Shown one piece after another: positions 8,201 to 15,944 of a stretch of 33,922 bases of DNA. The notes under the pieces are model-generated. The model saw only the letters and a list, made by a program, of their open reading frames with translations, was not told where the DNA came from and made no database searches. The translations under genes and the position numbers were made by a program. The first letter of the stretch is position 1. Every line of letters starts with the position of its first letter. This DNA is from Candidatus Treponema faecavium (lineage in GTDB: Bacteria > Spirochaetota > Spirochaetia > Treponematales > Treponemataceae): NCBI GenBank assembly GCA_019113455.1, contig DXHG01000103.1:1-33922 (forward strand), read 5' to 3'.

Positions 8201-11156
8201 GGCGGCATATGAAAAAAACGGCTTTAAGGCTGCAAATACGATTGGCCTGACTGTCGATATGCAGAATACAAGCGGCTATTACCGTATCCTGGGCATGGAT
8301 GATCATGTGCCGCAAACAGCCTATTTGACGCAAAATGCGGCGTTCAACCTGCCTGACGGCTTTATTCCGTCTATTGAACAGGTAAAAGGCGGCGACGCGC
8401 CCAATCTTGCTGCACATATATCGCTTATTGAAGATATGCCGGGAATTACCGATGAGTATATCACCGGCTACGCGGCGGTGCTTGCGTATGATCTGCCGGA
8501 GACGCAAACCGGCGCGCCTGTATCATGGACGGCGCGCTCAATAAGTCTCGGGAATGCCGCCGCACAGCTTGCCTCGGCATCGCAGTTCAGTATTGCATTA
8601 AAAGATATCGGCAGCAATCGCTATGATGTGTATTTGCAGCTCGGCGTGCCTGATGAAGACAGCAGCGCATTTGAGTCAAAGGCTGCTGTACCGACCTGGA
8701 AAATAGGCGGGCTTACGGATACCGATATATCGCCCGGCGTTGAGCAGGCGTTTATCCCTGCGCAGATATCCGAACAGGGCGGCTGGCAGACCGTTACGGT
8801 AAATCTTACTGACGCAGACCGCGCACGGCTTGCGGAACATCACGCTGCGCGCCTCATTATCGTTAATTCCGGCGCGGCCTTACCGATACAGGGAGAGCTC
8901 CTCGCGGGCCCCTATGAAATAACGACGCAGGGATTCTCGGTTAAAACGACAAATGCGGAGGCTGCAGTCAGACAGACGCGGGACAATTCTCTGCCTGATG
9001 ACATCCGCAAGCGTTTTAATCCGGACAGCGACAATGCCGTACAGCAGATTTCGTGGACGATGCAGAGCGGTGCCGAAAGTAAAATCACGCTGCAGCAATA
9101 CATAGCGGAAGTCGATATTTCGCCGTATCGTATGCTACATATGTATGTGCGGCTTGCCGGTGAGAACCTAAGTTCATCACCGGCTTTTTCATTTTCGCTT
9201 GACCGGCATACAGCAGACATTGTTTCTGTAGACGTTGCGGCAGGACAGCTTGCGCTGCACGGCGGCTGGCAGCTTGTATCCGTAAATCTGGATACGCAAA
9301 AAGTATACATAGACGGCGCGGAACTTACCGCACATGCCTATTCCGTGTCATGTATGCTGCATGACACTGCGGTGCGCTTTTCTTTTTCGGCAACGCCGAC
9401 AGTAAGCGGGACGCTCTACATCGATGAAGTATATCTGTCAGAAACCAGTCCGCAGTATCTTGTTGAAGACTCGTTTGAAGTATCGTGGCAGAAAGACGGC
9501 GTTATAGCCGCGGTAAAAGACTTTGCGCTCCTTGAAGACGCGGAAGTAAAAACAGAAGGCACTGTTTCTGTAATGCTTCCGACAGCGCATATTGAGCCTG
9601 ACGCCGCATTTACTGGCAAAGTATCCGCAAGCGTTACCGTTGCGGGCCTGCAGCTTTCAGGGGACGCCGCACATGCAAGCGGTTCCGACATGATTATATC
9701 GGACGCGGGACACGCCGCCGCAACAACCTCGTCAAATCCGCTGTTCCGCTATATACAGTTTTCCGAACAATACCGCTATTCGGAAACGAGCGCGGCAAAA
9801 CAGAACGCGGCAGGCGTTACGCTTGCTCCGCTCAATATACCGGTAACGCTTACCGCCGAAACGCAGGCAAAAACATCACTCTGGCAGACACAGCAGAAAA
9901 CGCAAAGCAATCTGTATATCACTATCCCCTTTTCTCCGCTTGACTATACTATTGCGGCACAGGCTGCTGTGTTTCAGGAAACAGCCGCGGTATGGGAGCC
10001 CGACGGCGCAAACACAGAGACATACGGAGAAAGCTATCTCAGACTGTCAAAACTCTCATTTTCACGCGGAGAGGCGGCCGCCGCTTCACGTGAATTTTCT
10101 TTTAATCTCACAAACGCGATAGTATGCAATACTATTGACTTTATTCCTCAGGCATCATTCAGCGCCGACGGACAGTATGCCAATACGACAGAAACGCTGT
10201 ATACTCATTCCGCGGAATTTCAGTTTTTGTTTCCGTTTGCCGTTCAGGGCAATCAATTCAGCATCAGCTGGCAAAAAGAAACAGATACCGTGCATCAGAC
10301 AGCAGCAGGCGGAAACTATGCCGTTGATATTTCTGAGTTATTTGACACGCTCGGCAGACAGGACTGGTTTTTTGCAGCGCTGCCCTTTTATGATATGTTT
10401 GATGCACAGCTTCCGCAGAAAATAGCGGCTTTTACTAAAAAATACGCATATGCAGCAAACGGCGCATACAATACCACATACCGCTTTTCATGGCAGCGAA
10501 ATATTTCAGCCAATCGGTACAGTTTTTTTATACCGACCGCAGCAGAAATCGCAGTTTCACGAAACATCCGTACAGCGCAGAACATTGCCGATGCGTACCA
10601 GACAAAACTGGGAGCGTCATTCGCGGCGTTTAACTGCTTCGGTTCATTCGGCATACATCCTGTTTTTTCCTGGTATCAGGAAGATGAGTATATGTCTTCT
10701 TATTATATCGGCATCAAAATACCGCGCAGCGATCCGAGTCTTGTTTCTCTGGTATTTTCAGGCTACGCACAGGCAGTGTTTTATATCGAGCCGCAGGCGG
10801 CGCTTAAAGCAGCGATTGAGTTTCAGTTTGAGGAGCTGTCAACTTGGAACGGACAATGCACCGCGATATGGGAACGCACCAGCACTTTTTCAGCGATTAC
10901 GGCGCTTATACGCGCCGTCAGTATTCCGTTTTATGAAAAGATACGCGCCGCAAACCGAACAGACAGCATAAACTACGCCATTGACTGTACCGATTCCGCA
11001 ATAGCACACACCATAGTCTATGACCATAAACTGACGCTGCAGCTTGGTGCGTATTTTTCTGTCTCGGCGTCATTGGGCGCGGAACTCATTCTTGAACACA
11101 AAAAAGCCGCCGTACTGACGCTTCTTGGCAGTATCGGCGGCACCGTTATTTTCTAG
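5250..11156 (+). CDS. dinB: DNA polymerase IV (DinB) fused in frame to a large exported beta-rich surface protein
   Basis: A 1968-residue ORF. Residues 1-384 are a complete Y-family polymerase IV for error-prone translesion synthesis: Asp8 in HVDLDAFYASVE, the YEAR steric-gate region near 47-50, Asp104-Glu105 in SVDEAF, thumb and little finger, and a sliding-clamp motif QGELFDF at 349-355. Straight after DinB's basic C terminus (ITKARLL) comes a classic signal peptide: hydrophobic core about 388-402 and cleavage site LAA|E near 408. About 1560 residues of beta-rich sequence follow, with two related jelly-roll-like modules (each with GGWQxVxVNL, at about 1177 and 1338), ending in ...GGTVIF with the terminal Phe typical of outer-membrane barrels. 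There is no in-frame ATG between DinB and the signal peptide; the only nearby alternative starts are GTG 6417 and ATG 6480, which would cut the signal peptide. It is either a real fusion or two genes whose boundary was lost by mutation or sequence error. The surface part is not assigned to a named family. Confidence 0.85.
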   Translation: MTWFVHVDLDAFYASVEQLDHPELKGKPVIVGGLPGSRRGVVSTASYEARAYGVHSAMPIGQAYRLCPDGIYLPVRMKRYQQKSAEIMRIFSEFSPDVQQISVDEAFVDISGTERLFGPPEQTAQAIQTAVRERTGLTASIGLASNKYLAKIASGMSKPNGFCMIPAGSECAFMQRLPLNKVWGVGEKTLAKLHKLGLHTTADVYNTSFELLAKTLGTACANFLFAAVRGQNAAVFSEEAKTHSVSAESTYEYDLCEPYAIETALMELCCTVMFRMYTEGWISRTVQVKIRYDDFSTVSVQETSQQIIANTEDMFARAKTLLHKKYSGGSIRLLGAAALNLERSEVLRQGELFDFGSAKAQKLEQAVFNLKQKNPRLKITKARLLQDLCVLFLLPALYFFCSQQPLAAETMPETAASHGGAAALTFQLPPPSPDTDGALFSYSLFDTDIEFFMQGYWDTELTGSLSFSFGGGSDFAVSTAMPVFKQEVDLSVWLMLNKQWYFEAAFAEQFEKNTFALGYTGENTLRSVRIANRGILFPSFYPADALNRGIGGGDNQAPGISASFAGKNWRADAAVRYEALTAHEKIFYGSNEVSEQTVQLTQWERGRLFFLPSVQTAASVTGVYVESENGTLRDREGRTYRKLDTSEYQIAPQRAQLVLAKQALITDGAHKRTAAVLLRFSDAAAIQTLKTELGTFSDAGGNSFLSDVQQLFLQGGIDNIAAYSYGALYHDSPAGDPSGNSTDGFFTNILGTQMLVIQHPAGFSPFSGAYRYASTVQSADEVQLVSQSTDTRIEPYAAATADSMQFVSEDFLTAQPTTYIEVYSTELDGSDGTQAAVRFPLAARYPQYYLQSASSVPAGEADAVIKIRSYSPVDQYYIGTDAAEGTVSAYRNGIRDSGAAYDAESGVVTLSAAVSAMDRIRIVWYEDSNTADTGAIAAAAGIQFFPFDGFSLAASLTSRWAFSPHKQFADAESQTQGFAALAGAAAYEKNGFKAANTIGLTVDMQNTSGYYRILGMDDHVPQTAYLTQNAAFNLPDGFIPSIEQVKGGDAPNLAAHISLIEDMPGITDEYITGYAAVLAYDLPETQTGAPVSWTARSISLGNAAAQLASASQFSIALKDIGSNRYDVYLQLGVPDEDSSAFESKAAVPTWKIGGLTDTDISPGVEQAFIPAQISEQGGWQTVTVNLTDADRARLAEHHAARLIIVNSGAALPIQGELLAGPYEITTQGFSVKTTNAEAAVRQTRDNSLPDDIRKRFNPDSDNAVQQISWTMQSGAESKITLQQYIAEVDISPYRMLHMYVRLAGENLSSSPAFSFSLDRHTADIVSVDVAAGQLALHGGWQLVSVNLDTQKVYIDGAELTAHAYSVSCMLHDTAVRFSFSATPTVSGTLYIDEVYLSETSPQYLVEDSFEVSWQKDGVIAAVKDFALLEDAEVKTEGTVSVMLPTAHIEPDAAFTGKVSASVTVAGLQLSGDAAHASGSDMIISDAGHAAATTSSNPLFRYIQFSEQYRYSETSAAKQNAAGVTLAPLNIPVTLTAETQAKTSLWQTQQKTQSNLYITIPFSPLDYTIAAQAAVFQETAAVWEPDGANTETYGESYLRLSKLSFSRGEAAAASREFSFNLTNAIVCNTIDFIPQASFSADGQYANTTETLYTHSAEFQFLFPFAVQGNQFSISWQKETDTVHQTAAGGNYAVDISELFDTLGRQDWFFAALPFYDMFDAQLPQKIAAFTKKYAYAANGAYNTTYRFSWQRNISANRYSFFIPTAAEIAVSRNIRTAQNIADAYQTKLGASFAAFNCFGSFGIHPVFSWYQEDEYMSSYYIGIKIPRSDPSLVSLVFSGYAQAVFYIEPQAALKAAIEFQFEELSTWNGQCTAIWERTSTFSAITALIRAVSIPFYEKIRAANRTDSINYAIDCTDSAIAHTIVYDHKLTLQLGAYFSVSASLGAELILEHKKAAVLTLLGSIGGTVIF
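6443..6450 (+). other. T8 homopolymer inside the internal signal peptide
   Basis: Eight T residues encode the Tyr-Phe-Phe part of the signal peptide following DinB. A one-base slip here would leave DinB intact and remove the exported part. A second T8 lies at 7074-7081. This is a candidate phase-variation or sequencing-error site. Confidence 0.6.
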
Positions 11157-11194
11157 CTGTGCTGCTGTTACTGCAGCGGCGCAAAATAACCGGT
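11142..11194. terminator. bidirectional terminator-like inverted repeat between convergent genes
   Basis: ACCGTTATTTT (11142-11152) pairs with AAAATAACCGGT (11183-11194) apart from one bulged base, and the interior contains GCTGC/GCAGC. The repeat spans both stop codons (11154-11156 on plus, 11168-11170 on minus). Each strand has TTTT at the 3' arm, so it could end transcription from both sides, though the T-runs are short and lie within the stem. Confidence 0.4.
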
Positions 11195-13195
11195 TTCGTC
11201 TCTGCCTGAGCGGTTAAGCAGATACGTTTCTATCTCTACCGGCAGATACGCGGTTCCAAAGTTAGTAGACAGCCGTGAGGTATATGAAAGCTGATATAAA
11301 CCGTTCGGCAGCTCAAGCAAATCATTCACAATCATACCCAGTCCCTGCGGTCGATAGACGTAATACTCCTCGCCGCTCGTGCGCCGTGTTAAGTAATCAA
11401 GCTCTTCAGGAAGCGCCTGCTGTTTAATATTGATCGTAGAAAAAGGAATACCGTTATTATTCATATACGCTGTAAGATCTGAAAGGCTGTAATCGGTAAA
11501 CGCGTTTTCAGACACAACACCGCTCGTAATATAAATAATCGCGCGCTTCTTTTCTGCATTGATCAAATCGTTTGCCGCAAACCTCACCCCTAAATCGATA
11601 CGGCACGCATCGGAAACAGGATTTTTAAGGCGGGAAAGGTCAAAGTTATCCGCCTGCACCGGAGGACCTTCATACTCAAGCGTGGGAATAGCTCCGGCAG
11701 ACACAATACGCAGCGTGCCGTTTCCATTCATCGACGTGCTGATATCACGCACGGCCGTTTCTACCGCTTCTTTTAATGCTGTCGTTTCCGGCGAACGGTC
11801 AATAACAATCGTAATATCGCACACCGTATTTTCAGACGCTGCTCCGGTCAGCTGCTGATTTTCCACAGGAGCTTTATTTTCCGTAATAAAGAAGTTTGCC
11901 GCTTTAAGACCGACAACCGGTTCGCGGCTCCGGTTTTCTACCCTGACTTCAAGTATCACATTCGGAAAATCATCAGCTATCACCCGTTCAATCTGAACAA
12001 ATAAACCGCCGACAAGCTCCGTCATCCGCGACATAACATAAATTTCGTTTGTTACAAAGTCAGACGCAAGGATATTGCCGTTTTTATCAGGTGCTGCGCA
12101 CATGATGCGGGACGGCGCGTTGCCGGTTCGGGTGTTTTCAAACACAGCCCCGTTAGCCGTATCGACTGTTACAATGCGCTTGTTGTCGGCAACGATTAAG
12201 TACCTGCCGATTGCCTTCATTGCTTCCGGTCGGGTAAATGTCTGAGGCGGCACAACAATGCCTTCGTAATTGCCGGATAAGTCAAATGAATAGATTGCGC
12301 CGTCTATGGCATCAGCAACATACACCACGTTTTCAATAACCGCAATACCGGCAGGCGCGGTAAATCCGTCAAAATCATCCGTCTTCTGACCAAAAGAAAA
12401 GAGAGGCGTTCCGGCGCTGTCAAACACCACTACGCGGGCATTGCCAAAATCCGTAACAAAAATATTGCCGTACAAATCGACAGCAATATACTGCGGTCCG
12501 ACCAACTGCCCGCTGCCGATACCGGTAGTGCCAAATGATTTAATGTACCGGCCGTCTGCAGACAGCTGCGAAATCCGGTTCCCAGCATATTCAGTAACAA
12601 GCAGGGAACCGTCAGCACAGCACGCAATATCCATTGGGCGGTCAAAACCCTGCAGCGGACCTCCCGTTCTGAACACGACAGAACCATTAATATCAAGTTT
12701 CAAGAGCTCGTTTGAACTATAGGCAACGACCCAAAAAGTACCGTCGTCGTTCGGAAGCACCGACGCAGGCTGCACAAAAATCGTATCCGTTTCCGTTGTT
12801 CCGGGAAAACTGCCCGCTTCGGTATACGGCACAAGATATTTATTAAAATCAACGGAAAGACGCCTGTTCTGCACAATATCGATTTTATTCTGCAGCAAAA
12901 GCCCGCCGTAATCATTGGCGGCGGCCATCTGCCAGTTTTCAAGCGCCGCGCCTTCTATGCCCGCATGGTAATACGCTTTGCCAAGCCAGTCCAAATACAG
13001 ATTGTTGTCAGGCGTATAAGAAAGCGCCCGTTCAAACAGCACTATTGCGTCATTGAATGCGCCCCGGTAAAACGACTGAACGCCTCTTCTGAAATCATCC
13101 TGCGCAAATCCTTCATTTGCCGGACGCACAGTCTGAGCCGAAAACGGCACTATACAGCAGGCTATCAGCAATACTGCAACATATATACGTTTCAA
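11168..13195 (-). CDS. exported TPR / NHL-repeat / VWA-like protein
   Basis: A 675-residue envelope protein. The start is TTG (13193-13195), chosen because AAGGAG (plus 13204-13209) sits 8 bases upstream and because it begins the signal peptide (IYVAVLLIACCIVPFSAQ, cleavage near residue 21). Residues about 35-105 hold TPR units (FYRGAFNDAIVLFERALSYTPDN and the next). Residues about 140-385 are NHL/beta-propeller blades, with repeats of the kind GNIFVTDFGNARVVVFD. After a beta linker, residues about 455-640 resemble a von Willebrand A domain, beginning VCDITIVIDRSPETT. The MIDAS DxSxS is degenerate (D-R-S-P-E), so metal binding is doubtful. It probably scaffolds protein contacts in the periplasm or at the surface. 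It is the last gene of a leftward run with a TPR gene 15 bp upstream and converges on the dinB-surface fusion. Confidence 0.85.
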   Translation of the reverse strand: MKRIYVAVLLIACCIVPFSAQTVRPANEGFAQDDFRRGVQSFYRGAFNDAIVLFERALSYTPDNNLYLDWLGKAYYHAGIEGAALENWQMAAANDYGGLLLQNKIDIVQNRRLSVDFNKYLVPYTEAGSFPGTTETDTIFVQPASVLPNDDGTFWVVAYSSNELLKLDINGSVVFRTGGPLQGFDRPMDIACCADGSLLVTEYAGNRISQLSADGRYIKSFGTTGIGSGQLVGPQYIAVDLYGNIFVTDFGNARVVVFDSAGTPLFSFGQKTDDFDGFTAPAGIAVIENVVYVADAIDGAIYSFDLSGNYEGIVVPPQTFTRPEAMKAIGRYLIVADNKRIVTVDTANGAVFENTRTGNAPSRIMCAAPDKNGNILASDFVTNEIYVMSRMTELVGGLFVQIERVIADDFPNVILEVRVENRSREPVVGLKAANFFITENKAPVENQQLTGAASENTVCDITIVIDRSPETTALKEAVETAVRDISTSMNGNGTLRIVSAGAIPTLEYEGPPVQADNFDLSRLKNPVSDACRIDLGVRFAANDLINAEKKRAIIYITSGVVSENAFTDYSLSDLTAYMNNNGIPFSTINIKQQALPEELDYLTRRTSGEEYYVYRPQGLGMIVNDLLELPNGLYQLSYTSRLSTNFGTAYLPVEIETYLLNRSGRDETGYFAPLQ

Positions 13196-13210
13196 ACTTG
13201 CAGCTCCTTT

Positions 13211-13894
13211 TTATTTAGCGAGTTTTTTCTCTGCAACAGCCCGGTAATGCTCTCCAATTTCACGGCACGCAGGCTGCTGCTGCCGGGCACGCCCGATATA
13301 ACTTTCAGCTTCGTTTAACAGTCCAAGGTGAAAATACACCCAGCCAAGGGAATCGAGATATGCTGCGGAATCAGGATCTTCCACCAGTGCTTTTTTACAC
13401 AGACTAAGCGCGCGCGTATAATCCTTACCTGAACACGCAAGCACATACCCGAGTCCATTGAGCGCAGTCGCATTCTGTGCGTCTTCTTCAAGCGCTTTTT
13501 CATATGCGGCAATGCACTCGGCTGTCTTATGCTGCTTCCACAGCAAATACGCATATACCGACTGCACCATTACCGGGCGGTACCCGCATTCTACCAGCTT
13601 TTCAATTTCAAATTCGGCCAAACGCGCGCGTCCCGTCACCGCGTAAATAACGGCTAACAGCAGCCGGCACTGCCTGATGCGGGACTCGGCAACATCAGCG
13701 GAAGTTACCACCTGCTCAAGATACAGCATCGCGTCTTCGTATCGTTCCAGACGCACATATGACAGCCCTACATAATAGAGATAATCCATGCTGTCATCAT
13801 CATCGGTAACGGTATATTGTAAAAAAAAAGTCAGCGCGTCACTATACTGGCCCGTTCTGTAAAGCCGAATTCCTTCAGCATACCCCTCTGACAT
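13211..13894 (-). CDS. cytoplasmic TPR-repeat protein
   Basis: A 227-residue protein built almost wholly of tetratricopeptide repeats. Clear units are near 9-28 (LYRTGQYSDALTFFLQYTV), 43-63, 116-138 (AECIAAYEKALEEDAQNATA) and 145-210 (two repeats, the second with WVYFHLGLLNEAESYI). There is no signal peptide, so it is likely cytoplasmic, in contrast to the exported TPR proteins elsewhere in the window. ATG at 13892-13894 follows a G-rich GTGGGGGT. It starts 39 bp after surE and ends 15 bp before the NHL gene, suggesting one leftward operon. Partners are unknown. Confidence 0.85.
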   Translation of the reverse strand: MSEGYAEGIRLYRTGQYSDALTFFLQYTVTDDDDSMDYLYYVGLSYVRLERYEDAMLYLEQVVTSADVAESRIRQCRLLLAVIYAVTGRARLAEFEIEKLVECGYRPVMVQSVYAYLLWKQHKTAECIAAYEKALEEDAQNATALNGLGYVLACSGKDYTRALSLCKKALVEDPDSAAYLDSLGWVYFHLGLLNEAESYIGRARQQQPACREIGEHYRAVAEKKLAK

Positions 13895-13933
13895 TCATAC
13901 CCCCACATGATAAGAAACGGCAAATCCCGGATG

Positions 13934-14671
13934 CTACACAGATATGCCGTCCAGCGATATATCTGCAAACGATACTGTCGCAGGATGAGCGAACACCGGA
14001 CTGACAGAAACATATCCGTCCTGCACCGCCTGAAAATCAGACAGCTCGCTTCCCTGGGTCTGCATACATCCGCTTTCAAAAAAACTGTACGTCTGTCCAT
14101 TCGGCGCCGTATACAGATGTATCGTGTCCTGATACTGCCTCAAAGATATTGCCGTTAATTTACACCCATTATAACTGTCGGCTGATTTTGCGTTTATATT
14201 AAGAAACACATCTGCAATGCACAATTTCTTCAGGCTGTTCAGATTCCGCACCGCAAAATCAGTCAACGCCGCGTACCGCCAGCTGCCGTCATCCGAATCA
14301 AGACTGAACGCAAGCGCGGGAATTCCAAACAGCGCTGCCTGGCGCGCAGCCGCGGCGGTTCCTGAATAAATAATATCGCTTCCGATATTCGGTCCGCGAT
14401 TTATCCCTGAAATTACTACGTCAGGCACAGCCGGAAGCACCGCCTTAACGCCAGTGATCACACAATCTGCCGGAAGACCTGAACATGAAAATGTATTTTT
14501 ATCATACTGCCGCATTTTCAGCGGTTCGTGCATCGTGATACCGTGCGAAACGCCGGAACGATTCCGATCAGGCGCGACAACCCACACCTCATGTTCGCGT
14601 TTTAATCCTTCGGCAAGCGCTGCAAGGCCTTCTTCGTCAATGCCGTCGTCATTAGTCAGCAGAATACGCAT
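13934..14671 (-). CDS. surE: 5'/3'-nucleotidase SurE
   Basis: A 245-residue, metal-dependent phosphatase that dephosphorylates nucleoside 5'- and 3'-monophosphates; a stationary-phase survival protein in other bacteria. The family signature is intact: NDDG with Asp8 and Asp9, Ser39 in DRNRSGVSH, and Asn91 in SGINRGPNIGSD (the four metal ligands), followed by YSGTAAAARQAALFGIPALAFS. Length is normal for the family. A strong AGGAGGG precedes the ATG by about 5 bases. It lies 22 bp after the GHMP kinase gene and is probably cotranscribed with it. Confidence 0.95.
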   Translation of the reverse strand: MRILLTNDDGIDEEGLAALAEGLKREHEVWVVAPDRNRSGVSHGITMHEPLKMRQYDKNTFSCSGLPADCVITGVKAVLPAVPDVVISGINRGPNIGSDIIYSGTAAAARQAALFGIPALAFSLDSDDGSWRYAALTDFAVRNLNSLKKLCIADVFLNINAKSADSYNGCKLTAISLRQYQDTIHLYTAPNGQTYSFFESGCMQTQGSELSDFQAVQDGYVSVSPVFAHPATVSFADISLDGISV

Positions 14672-14693
14672 ACAGCCCTCCTACTGCAGAAAA

Positions 14694-15863
14694 TCACAGA
14701 ACTTCAGCACCGCCTGCCGGCTTCACTTCGTAACAGGCAGGCTTAAACCCAAATATCCGCTCATACTCAGACAGCTTTTTCTTATATCGGGTCACCTCAG
14801 TTTCCTTGAGCATTGTATACGTACAGCGGCCAAAACCTTTTCCGGTAATACGCGCACACGCCTTGGGAGTAAGCGACGACACAAGATCAAATTCCTGCAC
14901 GCGCTTGATAAGCCAGTCTATTTCGGGACAAGAAATAGTATATAAGTCGCGCATATTATCATGCGATTTATTGACCGCATGGGCAAATTTCTCAAAATTA
15001 TGTTCCCGCAAACCGTCCGCCGCTTCAAGCACACAGTGATGCTCTTTTATTACGCTCAGCAGCCGCTTTCGCATATCCTCAGAAACAACCGACAGCACTT
15101 CCACAAGCTCGCTTCCCGACTCCTGATAGACCCAGCCGCCATATGCGTTGCGTTTGCGATTCCGCAGTTCACCCAAAAGCAGCACGTTTTCAGGAGAACG
15201 CACCGTTTCTTCATTCCACACCGATATGCGCGGAACTTTCGCGTCAGTCAGAAGAATCGCGATGTGTTCAAACTCATATGGGAACAGATCATAGTCTTTT
15301 GTTTCGTAATTCGTAAGCAGACAGGTGGCGGGCCGCGCATATAACGCGGTAAACACGTCAGCATAATATGTACCGATGCCAAGGAACTGTTTATTTCCTG
15401 CCGCAAAGCTTTCCAGAAGCTCCTCATCGGTACAATCTCGGGCAAATAATTCCCGGCAGCCAAGCAGTATCGCGATTTTAATTGCAGTTGTAATACCGAA
15501 CCCTGCAGACGGCAGAATCTCGGAATGAATCGTTATATTCATTCCTTTGCACGGAAAACCTTTACTGATAAAACCGAACAGCACCGCTTTGACGGCGTTG
15601 AACCAGCGATCTTCTTTTTTAAATTTCATTGTCTGCAAGTTAGCGCGTTTTCTGTCGTTAAACTCGACAAAGCAGCACCGAATCGATGCATCATTGCGCG
15701 CTGAAATCGCAACATAAACCGGAATATTGATAGCCATTGAAAGTGTTTTATCCCTGCAGAACCAGGAATGTTCGCCAATCAAATGGAACCGTCCCGGCGC
15801 GGATATTATCACATCCGGCTTAGTCCCGTATTCCGTTTCATGAGCCTTTTCAATGTGTTCCAT
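14694..15863 (-). CDS. galactokinase-like GHMP kinase with altered sugar-site motif
   Basis: A 389-residue GHMP-superfamily protein of galactokinase length. The galactokinase signature is present but changed: PGRFHLIGEH (23-32) keeps the Arg, Glu and His, but the following TDY is SWF, so the sugar-contacting Asp is a Trp (residue 34). The ATP-binding loop reads LPSAGFGITTA (117-127) instead of the usual G-L-S-S-S-A. The catalytic-base region has YYADVF (Asp169) in place of MDQF. The C-terminal GKGFGRCTYTM resembles GAGFGGC. The family is GalK-like; activity on galactose is doubtful, and another sugar or loss of activity is possible. Only a weak TGGGT lies upstream of the ATG. It is divergent from lnt. 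Confidence 0.8.
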   Translation of the reverse strand: MEHIEKAHETEYGTKPDVIISAPGRFHLIGEHSWFCRDKTLSMAINIPVYVAISARNDASIRCCFVEFNDRKRANLQTMKFKKEDRWFNAVKAVLFGFISKGFPCKGMNITIHSEILPSAGFGITTAIKIAILLGCRELFARDCTDEELLESFAAGNKQFLGIGTYYADVFTALYARPATCLLTNYETKDYDLFPYEFEHIAILLTDAKVPRISVWNEETVRSPENVLLLGELRNRKRNAYGGWVYQESGSELVEVLSVVSEDMRKRLLSVIKEHHCVLEAADGLREHNFEKFAHAVNKSHDNMRDLYTISCPEIDWLIKRVQEFDLVSSLTPKACARITGKGFGRCTYTMLKETEVTRYKKKLSEYERIFGFKPACYEVKPAGGAEVL

Positions 15864-15905
15864 GTGTACCCATTGTTTGACAATATCTGCATTTACCGCA
15901 GGATA

Positions 15906-15935
15906 TTGCGTTACTGTCCTTCATTCTGCTAGAAT
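15906..15935 (+). promoter_or_regulatory. candidate promoter of lnt, transcript start next to the start codon
   Basis: TTGCGT (15906-15911), 18 bp, TAGAAT (15930-15935). Transcription would begin near 15942, 3 bases before the ATG at 15945, and no Shine-Dalgarno is visible. This would make the mRNA nearly leaderless. Confidence 0.35.
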
Positions 15936-15944
15936 AATAATATA

